Source: QYQD01 sp040754095
GTDB taxonomy: Bacteria; Desulfobacterota; QYQD01
Assembly: GCA_040754095.1 (NCBI GenBank)
Contig: JBFMFO010000002.1
Location: 120,381-184,380 of the forward strand
Direction of reading: 5' to 3'
Length of the DNA: 64,000 nt
How positions within the stretch are numbered: the first letter of the stretch is position 1; every line of letters starts with the position of its first letter. Below the pieces are notes generated by a model. It was not told the origin of the DNA and did not search any database. It saw only the letters and a list, made by a program, of their open reading frames with translations. Shown one piece after another: positions 42,724 to 51,580 of this stretch. The translations under genes were made by a program, and so were the position numbers.

Positions 42724-43874
42724 TCCGACTTCATCACCATCTGACATACAATCTCAGCCGCGCGGGCAGATGCACCCGGCCGGCCCAGCCTGTTTTTTAC
42801 TCCTTCAAGTGCATTTTTCATAGTCCGGGAATACTTTTCATCCACTATAATTTTATTGACCTCTTCCGCTATCCTACGGCCGTTAACCTCTTCCTGGACC
42901 AATTCAGGGACGATCCTTCGACCGGCCACCAAGTTGACCAGGCCAATATGGGATACTCTTACCATTATTTTTCCCACAAGATAACTCAGCCTTGAAACCT
43001 TATAGACGATTATCATAGGCACGCCTATAATAGCCGCCTCCAAGGTTACCGTACCCGAAGCGGCAATAACGGCATGAGCCGCCTTCATAGTATCATAGGT
43101 CCCAGCTTCAATAACCTTAATGTTAAGCCCGGTTGGATGAATAAATGCATCAACGCATTTTCTGTCGATAGTTGGAGCCAGGGGCAGGACAAACTGGATG
43201 CCCGGGATCTTTTCTTCTAGTCGTCCGGCTGCATCTATAATGGAAGGCATAAGCCTGTTTACCTCCTGCAGCCGGCTGCCGGGAAAGAGACCAACAACAG
43301 GCCGGCTGCGGTCAATCTCAAAATGTTTATAAAAATATTCCTCTTCAAAAGCCGGTTTAACCACGTCCAGAAGTGGATTCCCGACAAAGTCCACCTCCAT
43401 CTGATGCCTGCGGTAAAACTCCACCTCAAAGGGGAGGATGACCGCCATTCTATTTACAAGCCGTTTTATCTTTTTGATCCGCCCGCTGCGCCAAGCCCAT
43501 ACCTGCGGACTTATATAGTACATAACCGGAATTCCCAGGCTCCCGGCTTTGGCCGCCAGGAGGAGGTTAAAATCCGGATAGTCAATCAGTATAACCAGAT
43601 CCGGCCGGTTGTCACGCATGGCCTTTCGTAAGATACGCTGGGCCTGAACAATCTGCCATAGATGTTTGAATACTTCGGAGATGCCTACTACGGCCAACCG
43701 GGTAGAATCAAGGAGCGCTTTGACCCCGGCCTCGCGCATCTTTTCCCCGCCCAGCCCCCAAAAATCTATTTCGGGATTAATATCATGCACGGCCTGTACC
43801 AGATTGGCCCCGTGCATATCACCGGAGGCCTCTCCGGCTACTATGAGGATATTTTTGACGCGTTTGAAAGACAT
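42708..43874 (-). CDS. lpxB: Lipid A disaccharide synthase
   Basis: GT19 enzyme joining UDP-2,3-diacylglucosamine and lipid X into the lipid A disaccharide. 388 residues. Motifs: ILIVAGEASGDMHGANLV, DFWGLGGEKMREAG, LVILIDYPDFNLLLAAKA, YYISPQVWAWRSGRIKKI, FVGNPLLDVV, GLFPGSRLQEV and AIIGVPMIIVYKVSRL. The start overlaps the 3' end of the Gfo/Idh gene by 34 bp. Its C-terminal residues lie in a nonad repeat. Confidence 0.96.
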   Translation of the reverse strand: MSFKRVKNILIVAGEASGDMHGANLVQAVHDINPEIDFWGLGGEKMREAGVKALLDSTRLAVVGISEVFKHLWQIVQAQRILRKAMRDNRPDLVILIDYPDFNLLLAAKAGSLGIPVMYYISPQVWAWRSGRIKKIKRLVNRMAVILPFEVEFYRRHQMEVDFVGNPLLDVVKPAFEEEYFYKHFEIDRSRPVVGLFPGSRLQEVNRLMPSIIDAAGRLEEKIPGIQFVLPLAPTIDRKCVDAFIHPTGLNIKVIEAGTYDTMKAAHAVIAASGTVTLEAAIIGVPMIIVYKVSRLSYLVGKIMVRVSHIGLVNLVAGRRIVPELVQEEVNGRRIAEEVNKIIVDEKYSRTMKNALEGVKNRLGRPGASARAAEIVCQMVMKSEVQTV

Positions 43875-44854
43875 CTTTCCGGAGAGGCCAGGTTGAGGAC
43901 ATGCCTGAAGTCTCTAATATTGTTATTAATCTGCCGCACGATTTTCAGGGCTATACTAAGCGCCTTCCGGCCCTCTTCCCCTGAGACCACCGGGGCCTTT
44001 CTTGTGCGGACAGAGGATATAAAGGCTCGCAGCTCCGCAATTAAGGAATCACCGTCTGAAAAAGAAAAGACCTCGGCCTCGATCCCGGGGAAACCGTGTA
44101 TCCCTTTCTCCGAACTTTTCTTGATGACCGTTAGTTCCCTGGAGGCATAATCGACAGAGAGGTATGCCTTGGGCTGGAATATCCTGATCTTACGCATATT
44201 CTTGGCAGAGATACGACTTACGGTTAGGTTGGCCGTACAGCCGTTTTTAAATTGCAGGCGTACATTGGCTATATCGGTATTGGGCGTAATAACCGGCACT
44301 CCAGCCGCATGGATGCTTTTCAGGTCTGTCTTGACAATACCCAAAACGATATCGATATCATGGATCATAAGGTCGAGCACCACATCTACGTCGATGCCAC
44401 GGCCACGGAAGGTGGTGAGCCGGTGTGACTCAATAAAAAGCGGATTTTCCACGTAGTCATTCAAGGCCATTATCGCCGGATTAAAGCGTTCCAGATGTCC
44501 CACCTGCAGGATAAGGCCCTTCGCCCTCGCCAGTCTGATCAACTGGTCCGCCTCTGTTGTGGTGCATGTCATAGGTTTTTCTATTAAGACATCGATACCT
44601 TGTTTAAGGTAATCACCGGCTACGGAACAGTGCAGGGTGGTAGGGACAACCACACTTACCGCTTCAACCTTTCCTATGAGATCCTTGTAGTCAGTATAGG
44701 CTTTTGTGCCATATTTTTCTGCGATTTCATGGGCCCGTTTTTTGTCGATATCCGCTACTCCGACCAGATCGACCTCTTCCATGGATGCATATTTTTCGGC
44801 ATGGTACTGGCCCAAATAGCCTACACCTACAACCCCGACTCTAACCTTTCGCAT
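43841..44854 (-). CDS. Gfo/Idh/MocA-family oxidoreductase in the lipid A operon
   Basis: 337 residues from the ATG at 44,854, which has GGAGAG 3 bp upstream; the 48-codon upstream extension is CGCAGAG-repeat sequence. Rossmann motif VRVGVVGVGYLGQYHA, then VADIDKKRA and the family catalytic-region IEKPMTCTTTEAD, plus DVVLDLMIHDID. These NAD(P)-dependent enzymes oxidise sugars or sugar nucleotides. A GnnA-like role (UDP-GlcNAc 3-oxidation for amide-linked lipid A) is possible, but no GnnB aminotransferase is nearby. Lies between lpxI and lpxB and overlaps lpxB. Confidence 0.88.
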   Translation of the reverse strand: MRKVRVGVVGVGYLGQYHAEKYASMEEVDLVGVADIDKKRAHEIAEKYGTKAYTDYKDLIGKVEAVSVVVPTTLHCSVAGDYLKQGIDVLIEKPMTCTTTEADQLIRLARAKGLILQVGHLERFNPAIMALNDYVENPLFIESHRLTTFRGRGIDVDVVLDLMIHDIDIVLGIVKTDLKSIHAAGVPVITPNTDIANVRLQFKNGCTANLTVSRISAKNMRKIRIFQPKAYLSVDYASRELTVIKKSSEKGIHGFPGIEAEVFSFSDGDSLIAELRAFISSVRTRKAPVVSGEEGRKALSIALKIVRQINNNIRDFRHVLNLASPERCLSNASKISS

Positions 44855-44875
44855 AAACTCTCCAAAAACGAATTT

Positions 44876-44934
44876 CACCGCAAAGGGCACAGAGAGGCGT
44901 TCTTTGCGTCTCTGCGGTGAAAAATTTACAATAA
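44876..44934. repeat. CACCGCA palindrome (CGCAGAG family)
   Basis: TTTCACCGCAAAGGGCACAG on the plus strand and its inverse TTTTCACCGCAGAGACGCAA on the minus strand flank a short loop, in the spacer between lpxI and the Gfo/Idh gene. Confidence 0.65.
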
Positions 44935-44936
44935 GT

Positions 44937-45740
44937 TTACAGGGCAATAACGGCGATCTTCCTGCGGTCGGCCTCTCGCAGCATCTCCTCTTTTTCAAAA
45001 ATCAATACCTTGTCCGCTTCGACGGCCAGACAGGAGGCCCCTACCTCTTGCATAGTGCGGATAGTCTGAAGACCAACCGCCGGTAAATCAAAACGAAGAT
45101 CCTGTTTCGGTTTAAGAACCTTTACTACGACCGCCCCTTTATTAGCCAGTTGCCCGCCCCGCCGGATAGTCTCATCCGTCCCTTCGATGGCTTCCACCGC
45201 CAGAACAACCAGGTCTTTAACCACAATGCATTGCCCAATATCAAGTCCGCCGATCTCCTTGGCCACTTTCCATCCGAATTCCACGTCGCTCATCTCTTCT
45301 TCCGTGGGCTTACGCCGGGTCAGAACACCCTTCGGCGACAGAAGAGACCGGAGAAACAGGGTTGATTCGCGGACCGTTATGCCCTCTTCCTCCAGGATAC
45401 CGGCCAATGCCCGCAAGATGCCGTCATCCAGCCGGTTCTTTAACCTCGACCATACAGAAATGGCCTTCAGATCCGGCCAAACCTTTCTATAGATATTCTT
45501 TTTATCTATACCTCCGGCCATGACCACATCGCGCACCCCTTCTTGCTTTAAGATATCGATTATCTTCCCCAACTGGCCCAACTTTAACCAGAAAATCTTA
45601 TCTACAGTCTCAGCCAGTTCCGGCCTGGTCTCTCCTTTGTGCGCAATAGCTATGACCTCAAAACCTTCCCGGCGCGCCGCCTCGGAAAAAATGAGCGGGA
45701 ACCTGCCGCTGCCCGAGATGATCCCGATTTTCCTGGTCAT
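44937..45740 (-). CDS. lpxI: UDP-2,3-diacylglucosamine pyrophosphatase LpxI
   Basis: Hydrolyses UDP-2,3-diacylglucosamine to lipid X and UMP; the LpxI alternative to LpxH (DUF1009). 267 residues. Signatures: IGIISGSGRFPLIFSEAARR, IFWLKLGQLGKIIDILK, VVMAGGIDKKNI, LSPKGVLTRRKPTEEE, DIGQCIVVKDLVVLAVEAIE, GTDETIRRGG and FDLPAVGLQTIRTM. The lpxA-lpxI order is typical of bacteria lacking lpxH. It overlaps lpxA by 4 bp. Confidence 0.95.
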   Translation of the reverse strand: MTRKIGIISGSGRFPLIFSEAARREGFEVIAIAHKGETRPELAETVDKIFWLKLGQLGKIIDILKQEGVRDVVMAGGIDKKNIYRKVWPDLKAISVWSRLKNRLDDGILRALAGILEEEGITVRESTLFLRSLLSPKGVLTRRKPTEEEMSDVEFGWKVAKEIGGLDIGQCIVVKDLVVLAVEAIEGTDETIRRGGQLANKGAVVVKVLKPKQDLRFDLPAVGLQTIRTMQEVGASCLAVEADKVLIFEKEEMLREADRRKIAVIAL

Positions 45741-46513
45741 TTTCTTGGAATGCCTCTCTTGGAGTTCTTGATAAAATCGATAAAGTATTGAACCTCGGGC
45801 ACCTGTAAAACCTCTCTTTCTGCGGTTTCAACGGCCTCCTTGAGAGTGAGCGGCGAACGGACTATTAATTTATAAGCCGCCCTCAGGGCATCTATGGCCT
45901 CGGACGAGAAATTATGCCTTTTTAACCCGATAATATTTATACCAAACAGCTTAGCCCTCTCCCCTGAAGCTATAACATAAGGCGGAATGTCTTTAATGAT
46001 ACCGGATAAACCACCCACAAAGGCATAACCTCCGATACGGGAAAATTGGTGGACAGCCACCAGGCCGCCCAGGATGGCATGATCCTGGATTTCTACGTGC
46101 CCCCCCAAGGTGGCGCAGTTAGCGAAGATAACATGGCTTCCGATCTTACAGTCATGAGCTATATGTGTATAGGCCATCAAAAAGTTGTAGTCGCCGATCC
46201 GGGTGACTCTTCCACCGTTTTCTGTCCCCCTGTGAATTGTGACATACTCCCGTATAATATTGCCGTTGCCGATCTCGACCGCGGTAGGGCTCCCTTTATA
46301 TTTCATATCCTGGGGAGCCGCACCGATAGTCGCAAATTGTGCTATTTTGCAGTCTTCACCGATAGTGGTGCAACCCTCTATGATAGTATGGGGACCAACT
46401 GTAGTCCGGGCCCCGATCTTTACATCACTGTCAATTATGACATAAGGACCGATTTCGACACCCTCTGCCAAAACAGCGTTTGTATCGACAATAGCTGTAG
46501 GGTGAATCTTCAT
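45737..46513 (-). CDS. lpxA: UDP-N-acetylglucosamine acyltransferase
   Basis: First enzyme of lipid A synthesis: transfers an R-3-hydroxyacyl chain from ACP to UDP-GlcNAc O3. 258 residues, a left-handed beta-helix of hexapeptide repeats (VLAEGVEIGPYVIIDSDVKI and so on). The catalytic His lies in MAYTHIAHDCKIGSHVIFA, with GGHVEIQDHAILGGLVAVHQ and GLSGIIKDIPPYVIASGERA downstream. GGAGC precedes the ATG. Chain-length preference cannot be read from the sequence by eye. Confidence 0.96.
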   Translation of the reverse strand: MKIHPTAIVDTNAVLAEGVEIGPYVIIDSDVKIGARTTVGPHTIIEGCTTIGEDCKIAQFATIGAAPQDMKYKGSPTAVEIGNGNIIREYVTIHRGTENGGRVTRIGDYNFLMAYTHIAHDCKIGSHVIFANCATLGGHVEIQDHAILGGLVAVHQFSRIGGYAFVGGLSGIIKDIPPYVIASGERAKLFGINIIGLKRHNFSSEAIDALRAAYKLIVRSPLTLKEAVETAEREVLQVPEVQYFIDFIKNSKRGIPRK

Positions 46514-46530
46514 GTAAGCTCCTTTTCTAT

Positions 46531-46618
46531 AGCTATCAGCGTTCAGCTTAAGATGTTGTGTGTCTTGATATTTTGCTGAAAGCTGATCCGCCGAAGGCGG
46601 AAACGCTGATAGCTAGTT
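46531..46618. repeat. GCTGATA heptad palindrome between fabZ and lpxA
   Basis: CTATCAGCGTTCAGC on one side and GCTGAAAGCTGATC then CGCTGATAGCTAG on the other, with a GATCCGCCGAAGGCGGA hairpin inside. The fabZ stop codon lies in the right end. Confidence 0.6.
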
Positions 46619-47068
46619 TTCATCCGACATAGCAGCCATCAGCTCGGCTTCAGCCACCAGCCTGCCGTCGACCGTGGCCCGGCCGGCCATCATGTACATC
46701 TTCATTTTTCGTTTCAGCATGGTTAAATCAAAGATAATCTGATCTCCGGGAACTACGGTCTTCCGAAAGCGAACCTTATCCAGGCCGATAAAATAAAACA
46801 GCCTGTTTTCCATTTCTTCCTCGTTGGAAAGATAGGCCAGTATTCCCCCTACCTGGGCCATAGCCTCTAAAATCAGCACTCCGGGCATGATCGGCTGACC
46901 TGGAAAGTGACCCTGAAAAAATGGTTCGTTAATAGTGACATTCTTAAGGCCTTTTATTGATTCTCCTAAATTGCACTCCAGGATCTTATCTACCAATAAA
47001 AATGGATACCGATGCGGTAATATCTTTAATATTTTGCCGATATTTACCTTGTTTGTTTCCATGTTCAT
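46613..47068 (-). CDS. fabZ: 3-hydroxyacyl-ACP dehydratase FabZ
   Basis: Dehydrates R-3-hydroxyacyl-ACP, competing with LpxA and LpxD for substrate and so balancing phospholipid and lipid A. 151 residues, hot-dog fold. Catalytic His54 in EPFFQGHFPGQPIMPGV and Glu68 in ILEAMAQVGG. LPHRYPFLLVDKI at the N-terminus is diagnostic. It overlaps lpxD by 4 bp. The stop codon (TAG in CTAGC) lies at the edge of a heptad repeat. Confidence 0.96.
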   Translation of the reverse strand: MNMETNKVNIGKILKILPHRYPFLLVDKILECNLGESIKGLKNVTINEPFFQGHFPGQPIMPGVLILEAMAQVGGILAYLSNEEEMENRLFYFIGLDKVRFRKTVVPGDQIIFDLTMLKRKMKMYMMAGRATVDGRLVAEAELMAAMSDEN

Positions 47069-48102
47069 TTCCCATGTCCCCCTGCATTCTTTTCCAGGTT
47101 GGCAATTCTCTTCTTAAGGTCACGGACTTCTTTAAGAAGATCAGGCACTCGTCGATAAACAGCGCTGGCTTTTAACCACTCCTGGTGCGAAATGGCCGGG
47201 ATGCCGGAGACTATCGAATCTTCCGGCAGAGAACCCGGTACGCCCGATTTTGCCCCAACCATAACCCGGTCGCCGATTTTAATATGTCCGGCCACCCCTA
47301 CCTGTCCGGCCAGAATGACGTTGTTGCCGATCTCCACGCTGCCGGAAATACCCACTTGAGAAATGAGAAGCGTGTCTTCTCCGACTATCACATTGTGAGC
47401 CACCTGGACCAGATTATCAATCTTTGTACCACGCTTGATCCACGTCTTTCCCAGGGCAGACCGGTCGATGGCGGTATTAGCGCCAATCTCTACTTCGTCA
47501 TCGATCTGCACAATGCCAAGTTGCGGGATCTTAACATGTTTGGCCCCGTCCCTGGCATAACCAAAACCATCGCTGCCGATTACCACACCACTGTGTATTA
47601 TGACCCGCGCGCCTATAATACACCTATCCATTATAGTTACATTCGGATAGACAGTACTCCCCTCGCCGATAGAAACCTCGTTTCCAATATACACTCCGGG
47701 ATAAATGGTAACTCCCGACTCAACCCGCACATTGTCTCCGATATAGACAAATGGGCATATGCTGACGTCGGGATTAATCCGGCAGTCTTTGCCTATCCAG
47801 GCCTCTTTACTTATGCCCCTTGCCTCAAATGGCCTGGTACTGAAAAGAGCGGCTGTTCGGGCATAGGCCAGATAAGGATTCTCTGTCCTTATAATGGGTA
47901 CACGGGCCCCGGCCACCTCCATAGGTACGATAAGGGCCGAAGCCCGGGAGGTTTCCATCTTCGTCAGGTATTTTCTTTGGGCGACAAAACTGATCTGGCC
48001 GTCTGTGGCCCCATCAAGGCCGGCTATACCGGTAATGATGAGATCGCCATCTCCTACCAGTATGCCACCACAGTGTTCGGCTATTTGTCTTAGTGTTTTC
48101 AT
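47065..48102 (-). CDS. lpxD: UDP-3-O-(3-hydroxyacyl)glucosamine N-acyltransferase
   Basis: Adds the amide-linked acyl chain in lipid A synthesis. The ATG at 48,102 (MKTLRQIAEHCGG) gives 345 residues, the usual size; a frame to 48,138 reads through a heptad repeat and is less likely. N-terminal uridine-binding domain, then hexapeptide beta-helix with the catalytic His in LVQVAHNVIVGEDTLL, and GSDGFGYARDG. The C-terminal coiled-coil helix is LLKEVRDLKKRIANLEK. No skp/ompH gene lies between it and bamA. Confidence 0.95.
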   Translation of the reverse strand: MKTLRQIAEHCGGILVGDGDLIITGIAGLDGATDGQISFVAQRKYLTKMETSRASALIVPMEVAGARVPIIRTENPYLAYARTAALFSTRPFEARGISKEAWIGKDCRINPDVSICPFVYIGDNVRVESGVTIYPGVYIGNEVSIGEGSTVYPNVTIMDRCIIGARVIIHSGVVIGSDGFGYARDGAKHVKIPQLGIVQIDDEVEIGANTAIDRSALGKTWIKRGTKIDNLVQVAHNVIVGEDTLLISQVGISGSVEIGNNVILAGQVGVAGHIKIGDRVMVGAKSGVPGSLPEDSIVSGIPAISHQEWLKASAVYRRVPDLLKEVRDLKKRIANLEKNAGGHGK

Positions 48103-48107
48103 TACGT

Positions 48108-48190
48108 AAGGGCTATCAGCCCTCAGTTTTTCCTTCATATCCTAAAGATGCGCCCGTCATAGCTGATAGCTGAATGCTGACTGCTGATAG
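48108..48190. repeat. GCTGATA heptad palindrome between lpxD and bamA
   Basis: GGGCTATCAGCCCTCAG then, after about 35 bp, TAGCTGATAGCTGAATGC and TGACTGCTGATAGC. 7-bp units with inverse arms, as in the other GCTGATA tracts. Confidence 0.6.
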
Positions 48191-48195
48191 CTTTT

Positions 48196-50838
48196 TTAAA
48201 AAGCTCCTCCAATTGTAAAATCCCAGCTACTCGATTTTTCACCCGGCTCAGGGTCTATGTTATAACCCCACTCCAGACGCAACGGCCCAATGGGCGAAAA
48301 CCAGCGAAAACCGAAACCGACGCTGGTTCGGAGGTCGGTCAGGTTGTAACTGTCCTCTTCCCGAAAGGCATTGCCGGCATCAAAAAAAACCACACCCTTT
48401 AGCCCGGCCTTCTTTATCAGGGGAAATATATACTCAACGTTGAAGAGCAGCATCTTCTCGCCGCCGATGCGCTCACCGGTGGCCGGGTCGATAGGGCTGA
48501 CATCCCCGAACTTAAAGCCGCGCACTGAATTCAGACCGCCCAGATAAAATTTTTCATATACAGGCAGCTTACCGTCCGGATTCTCCTTCACATAACCTAT
48601 ACCTCCGTTAATGTGCCCCACTGTATCCCAGAAAAGCGGATAGTACCAGCCTGATTTGGCCGTGTATTTCGTGTAGGCGCTGTCGCCCCCCAGGAATCCG
48701 CCTGCATACTCGATGGAAAAGCTGTTTATCGACCCGGCCGTGGGATCGATATAGCTGTTGCGTGTATCCCTTTCTATAGCGGCATTTAAGGCGCTGGTTA
48801 CATGGATGTCCATGGACTCCCTTATCACCCATGAGGCGGTGGAACTAACGTCCGACATACTGGCATCTTCGAATCTGTAACCGCCAAAGACCCTCAGGTT
48901 GTCGGTTAAGGGATAACCCAGCCTTAATCCTCCGCCGGTGCTATCCTTTGTATAATCATCATACTCTGTTTCCCAGTTAAAAAGGTCAACGCCGGTGGCC
49001 AGTTTGGTATCAAGAAAATAAGGTTCTGTAAAACTAAGATTATAACGGGTGGAACGGCTGCTGGTTTGGGCCCGCAGGCTCAACTCCTGCCCGCGGCCAA
49101 AAAGGTTTCGCTGTGATATCTCGGCCATACCAATAAAGTGCTCCACAGAGCTGTAACCGCCGCCTATACTGAAGGCCCCGGTAGGCTTTTCTTTAATCTC
49201 GACTTTGAGGTCCATTTTAGTTTCGTCAGTGCCTTTGACCGGGGCTATATTCACATCCTCGAAGAAGCCAAGCCTCTGCAACCTCTGATTGCTCTTACGC
49301 AGGCCTTCGGCGTTAAATTGATCTCCTTCCGCTATCCTGAGTTCACGTCTTATAACCTTATCCCGCGTTTTGGTATTTCCGGATATCTCTATCCGGTCGA
49401 AATGAACCTTTTCCCCGGGCTGGATAAAAAAAGTTATATTTACCTTTTTACCCGTATCATCCCTGGCGATCTCGGGTGCGACCTCGGCATAGGCATAACC
49501 GGCGTCCGCATAGACATCTGTTAAGACCAGAATATCCTTCCTTAAGACATCCCGACTGTATGTCTTTTCCTGGCGAATCTTCAATAACGACAGCAACTCC
49601 TCTTTTGGCTTTATGAGCTTACCCTCAATATCAACCGACCCCACTGTAAATTGAGAACCTTCCTCTATAGGAATAGTGATAAATATGAATTTCTCCTTGT
49701 GTTCGATCTCAGGCTCTCCGATCTTGGCCTCGATATACCCGTTGTTATAGTAAAATGAAGTTATCTTGGATAAATCACGCTCCAAAACATCCCGGTTTAA
49801 AATGCCGGAGGATGTGAGCCAGGATAAAAACCCCTTTTCCGTAGTTTCCATCATATCTTTTAATTGCTTACTGGCGAAAGTCTTGTTTCCAACGAACCGG
49901 ATCTCCTTTATATGCACCTTTTCGCCTTCTTTAATGGAAAAGGTCAATATAGCCTCATTATTAGGCAAGTCTGATAACTTGTGATCCAGAAGTGTTCCGT
50001 AATAACTTTTTTCCCGATAGAGAGATCTGATCTTTTCCTCAGACTCCTGGATATCCTTGAGTTTTAAAATTGAGTTCGTACGGACGCTGATTACTTCTTT
50101 TATTTTCTCCGTTTCGACACCGATATTCCCTTCTACCTTGATGTCTTTTATAACCGGCTTCTCTGTGACCATAAAGGTCACAATTTTCCCTTCCGGAGAG
50201 TCTTTAACATCGATATTTATCTCTGTAAAATAACCCATCGCAAAAATGGAACGCATATCTTCGCTCAACCTGTCTTTGCTAAAAATATCACCCGGGTTGG
50301 ACTTGATATGGGTACGGATGGCCTCAGATTCAATCCTTCGGTTACCGGAAAAGAAGATCCCTCCTATACGTTCTTTTTTTAAGACGGCGAACTGGATGTT
50401 GCCCACTATCTTATGCAGCGCCTTATCCAATTGTTCGGCCCCGGTGGTTTCGGCATAAAGTGGCACGGGACCTTTCGGGTCGGCGACCTCAAGCAGCCAG
50501 ACATCCAGGCTCAGGCCCTGGCCGATTTTAGTAATGCTGCCCCATACGATGCAATCCGCCCCCAGCTTCCCTGCCGCATCCCGCATGTATTTGGCATCAA
50601 AAAGCCTGTTTCTGTCGATCTCCCCGGCTACCCGGGCCGGATCGATCACTCCAAAGCCCGCCGATGCCAGAGCAGACATCAGGTTTTTTTCCATCGAAGC
50701 GACCAGGGAACTGATGTCTTCCTTACTGTGCACGATAAAAGGCGCAGCCGCTACAGTCTTTTTTTCTGCGGCTATGGCCGGTTGAAAAATAGAACTCATC
50801 ATGAAAAACAGGATCAATAGCCTTAAAAATATCTTCAT
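48196..50838 (-). CDS. bamA: Outer-membrane assembly factor BamA with extra N-terminal domain
   Basis: Central component of the BAM complex. ATG at 50,838 gives 880 residues and a signal peptide (MKIFLRLLILFFMMSSIF, cut near AIAA); the open frame to 50,883 lies within lolD. An extra domain (about 28-152; LMSALASAGFGVIDPARV, LGADCIVWGSITKIG) resembles TolB-N/LpoB-like alpha-beta folds. POTRA domains run from about 157 to 560 (IFFSGNRRIES, VEGNIGVETEKIKE, RFVGNKTFASKQLK, ISGNTKTRDKVIRREL), then the Omp85 barrel with the lid-loop motif VRGFKFGDVSP and a terminal Phe. lolD is directly upstream. Confidence 0.94.
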   Translation of the reverse strand: MKIFLRLLILFFMMSSIFQPAIAAEKKTVAAAPFIVHSKEDISSLVASMEKNLMSALASAGFGVIDPARVAGEIDRNRLFDAKYMRDAAGKLGADCIVWGSITKIGQGLSLDVWLLEVADPKGPVPLYAETTGAEQLDKALHKIVGNIQFAVLKKERIGGIFFSGNRRIESEAIRTHIKSNPGDIFSKDRLSEDMRSIFAMGYFTEINIDVKDSPEGKIVTFMVTEKPVIKDIKVEGNIGVETEKIKEVISVRTNSILKLKDIQESEEKIRSLYREKSYYGTLLDHKLSDLPNNEAILTFSIKEGEKVHIKEIRFVGNKTFASKQLKDMMETTEKGFLSWLTSSGILNRDVLERDLSKITSFYYNNGYIEAKIGEPEIEHKEKFIFITIPIEEGSQFTVGSVDIEGKLIKPKEELLSLLKIRQEKTYSRDVLRKDILVLTDVYADAGYAYAEVAPEIARDDTGKKVNITFFIQPGEKVHFDRIEISGNTKTRDKVIRRELRIAEGDQFNAEGLRKSNQRLQRLGFFEDVNIAPVKGTDETKMDLKVEIKEKPTGAFSIGGGYSSVEHFIGMAEISQRNLFGRGQELSLRAQTSSRSTRYNLSFTEPYFLDTKLATGVDLFNWETEYDDYTKDSTGGGLRLGYPLTDNLRVFGGYRFEDASMSDVSSTASWVIRESMDIHVTSALNAAIERDTRNSYIDPTAGSINSFSIEYAGGFLGGDSAYTKYTAKSGWYYPLFWDTVGHINGGIGYVKENPDGKLPVYEKFYLGGLNSVRGFKFGDVSPIDPATGERIGGEKMLLFNVEYIFPLIKKAGLKGVVFFDAGNAFREEDSYNLTDLRTSVGFGFRWFSPIGPLRLEWGYNIDPEPGEKSSSWDFTIGGAF

Positions 50839-50839
50839 A

Positions 50840-51580
50840 TCAAGAAAATCTCCCGGGATCAGATTGCTCCAGGCGTCCGTCAACTATAGTGAGGCAGCGT
50901 CCCATACCTTGGGCCAGCCGCAGATTATGGGTTACCACGATTGTGGCCATATTGTTCTTTTCCCCCAGGCTCAAGATAAGATCGTGTACCTTCTGGCCTG
51001 TTTTTGTATCCAGATTCCCTGTGGGTTCATCTGCCAGAAGTAGCCGGGGAGACAGGACAATGGCCCGGGCCAGGGCCACCCTCTGCTGCTCACCTCCGGA
51101 AAGTTCTCCAACCCTGTGCCTAAGGCGGTCTTTTAACCCGACCTCACAAAGAACACCTTCGGCCAGGGCGCAGGCATTCTTTTTCTCCTGGCGCGCAATA
51201 AGGGCCGGGATCATCACATTTTCAACAGCGGTAAATTCAGGCAAAAGGTGGTGGAACTGAAAAACAAAGCCTATATATCTATTTCGAAAGGCGGCCAGTT
51301 CCTCGTCACTTAACTTCGATACGTCCAGTCCGTTATAAAGGATAGCACCCTTATCCGGTATTTCCAGTGTGCCAAGAAGGTGTAACAGTGTGGACTTGCC
51401 TACCCCGGAAGCGCCGACTATGGCCAAAGACTCTCCAACCTTTACGGTCAGGTCGATGTCTTTCAGCACTTCTATCCTTTGCCCATCTGTAGCAAATGAT
51501 TTGTGGATGTTACGGGCCTCTACGACCGGTCCGATTCCCTGGCCCATGGAGAAGCCGGTGAGCAAGCCCTTGCTATTCAT
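50840..51580 (-). CDS. lolD: Lipoprotein-releasing ABC transporter ATPase LolD
   Basis: ATPase energising release of outer-membrane lipoproteins from the inner membrane. 246 residues. Walker A VGASGVGKST, signature VGELSGGEQQRVALARAI, Walker B LLLADEPTGNLD and switch His in TIVVTHNLRLAQGM. The LolD-type GFVFQFHHLLPEFTAVENV is present. It overlaps the lolC/E gene by 8 bp and ends 2 bp before bamA. Confidence 0.95.
   Translation of the reverse strand: MNSKGLLTGFSMGQGIGPVVEARNIHKSFATDGQRIEVLKDIDLTVKVGESLAIVGASGVGKSTLLHLLGTLEIPDKGAILYNGLDVSKLSDEELAAFRNRYIGFVFQFHHLLPEFTAVENVMIPALIARQEKKNACALAEGVLCEVGLKDRLRHRVGELSGGEQQRVALARAIVLSPRLLLADEPTGNLDTKTGQKVHDLILSLGEKNNMATIVVTHNLRLAQGMGRCLTIVDGRLEQSDPGRFS

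Noticed and set aside
44855..44998. 48-residue N-terminal extension of the Gfo/Idh protein
   Set aside because: Encoded by the CACCGCA palindrome; the ATG at 44,854 has a good ribosome site and precedes the Rossmann motif.
47185..48093. 302-codon open frame antisense to lpxD
   Set aside because: Shadow of the repetitive hexapeptide coding pattern; no independent support.
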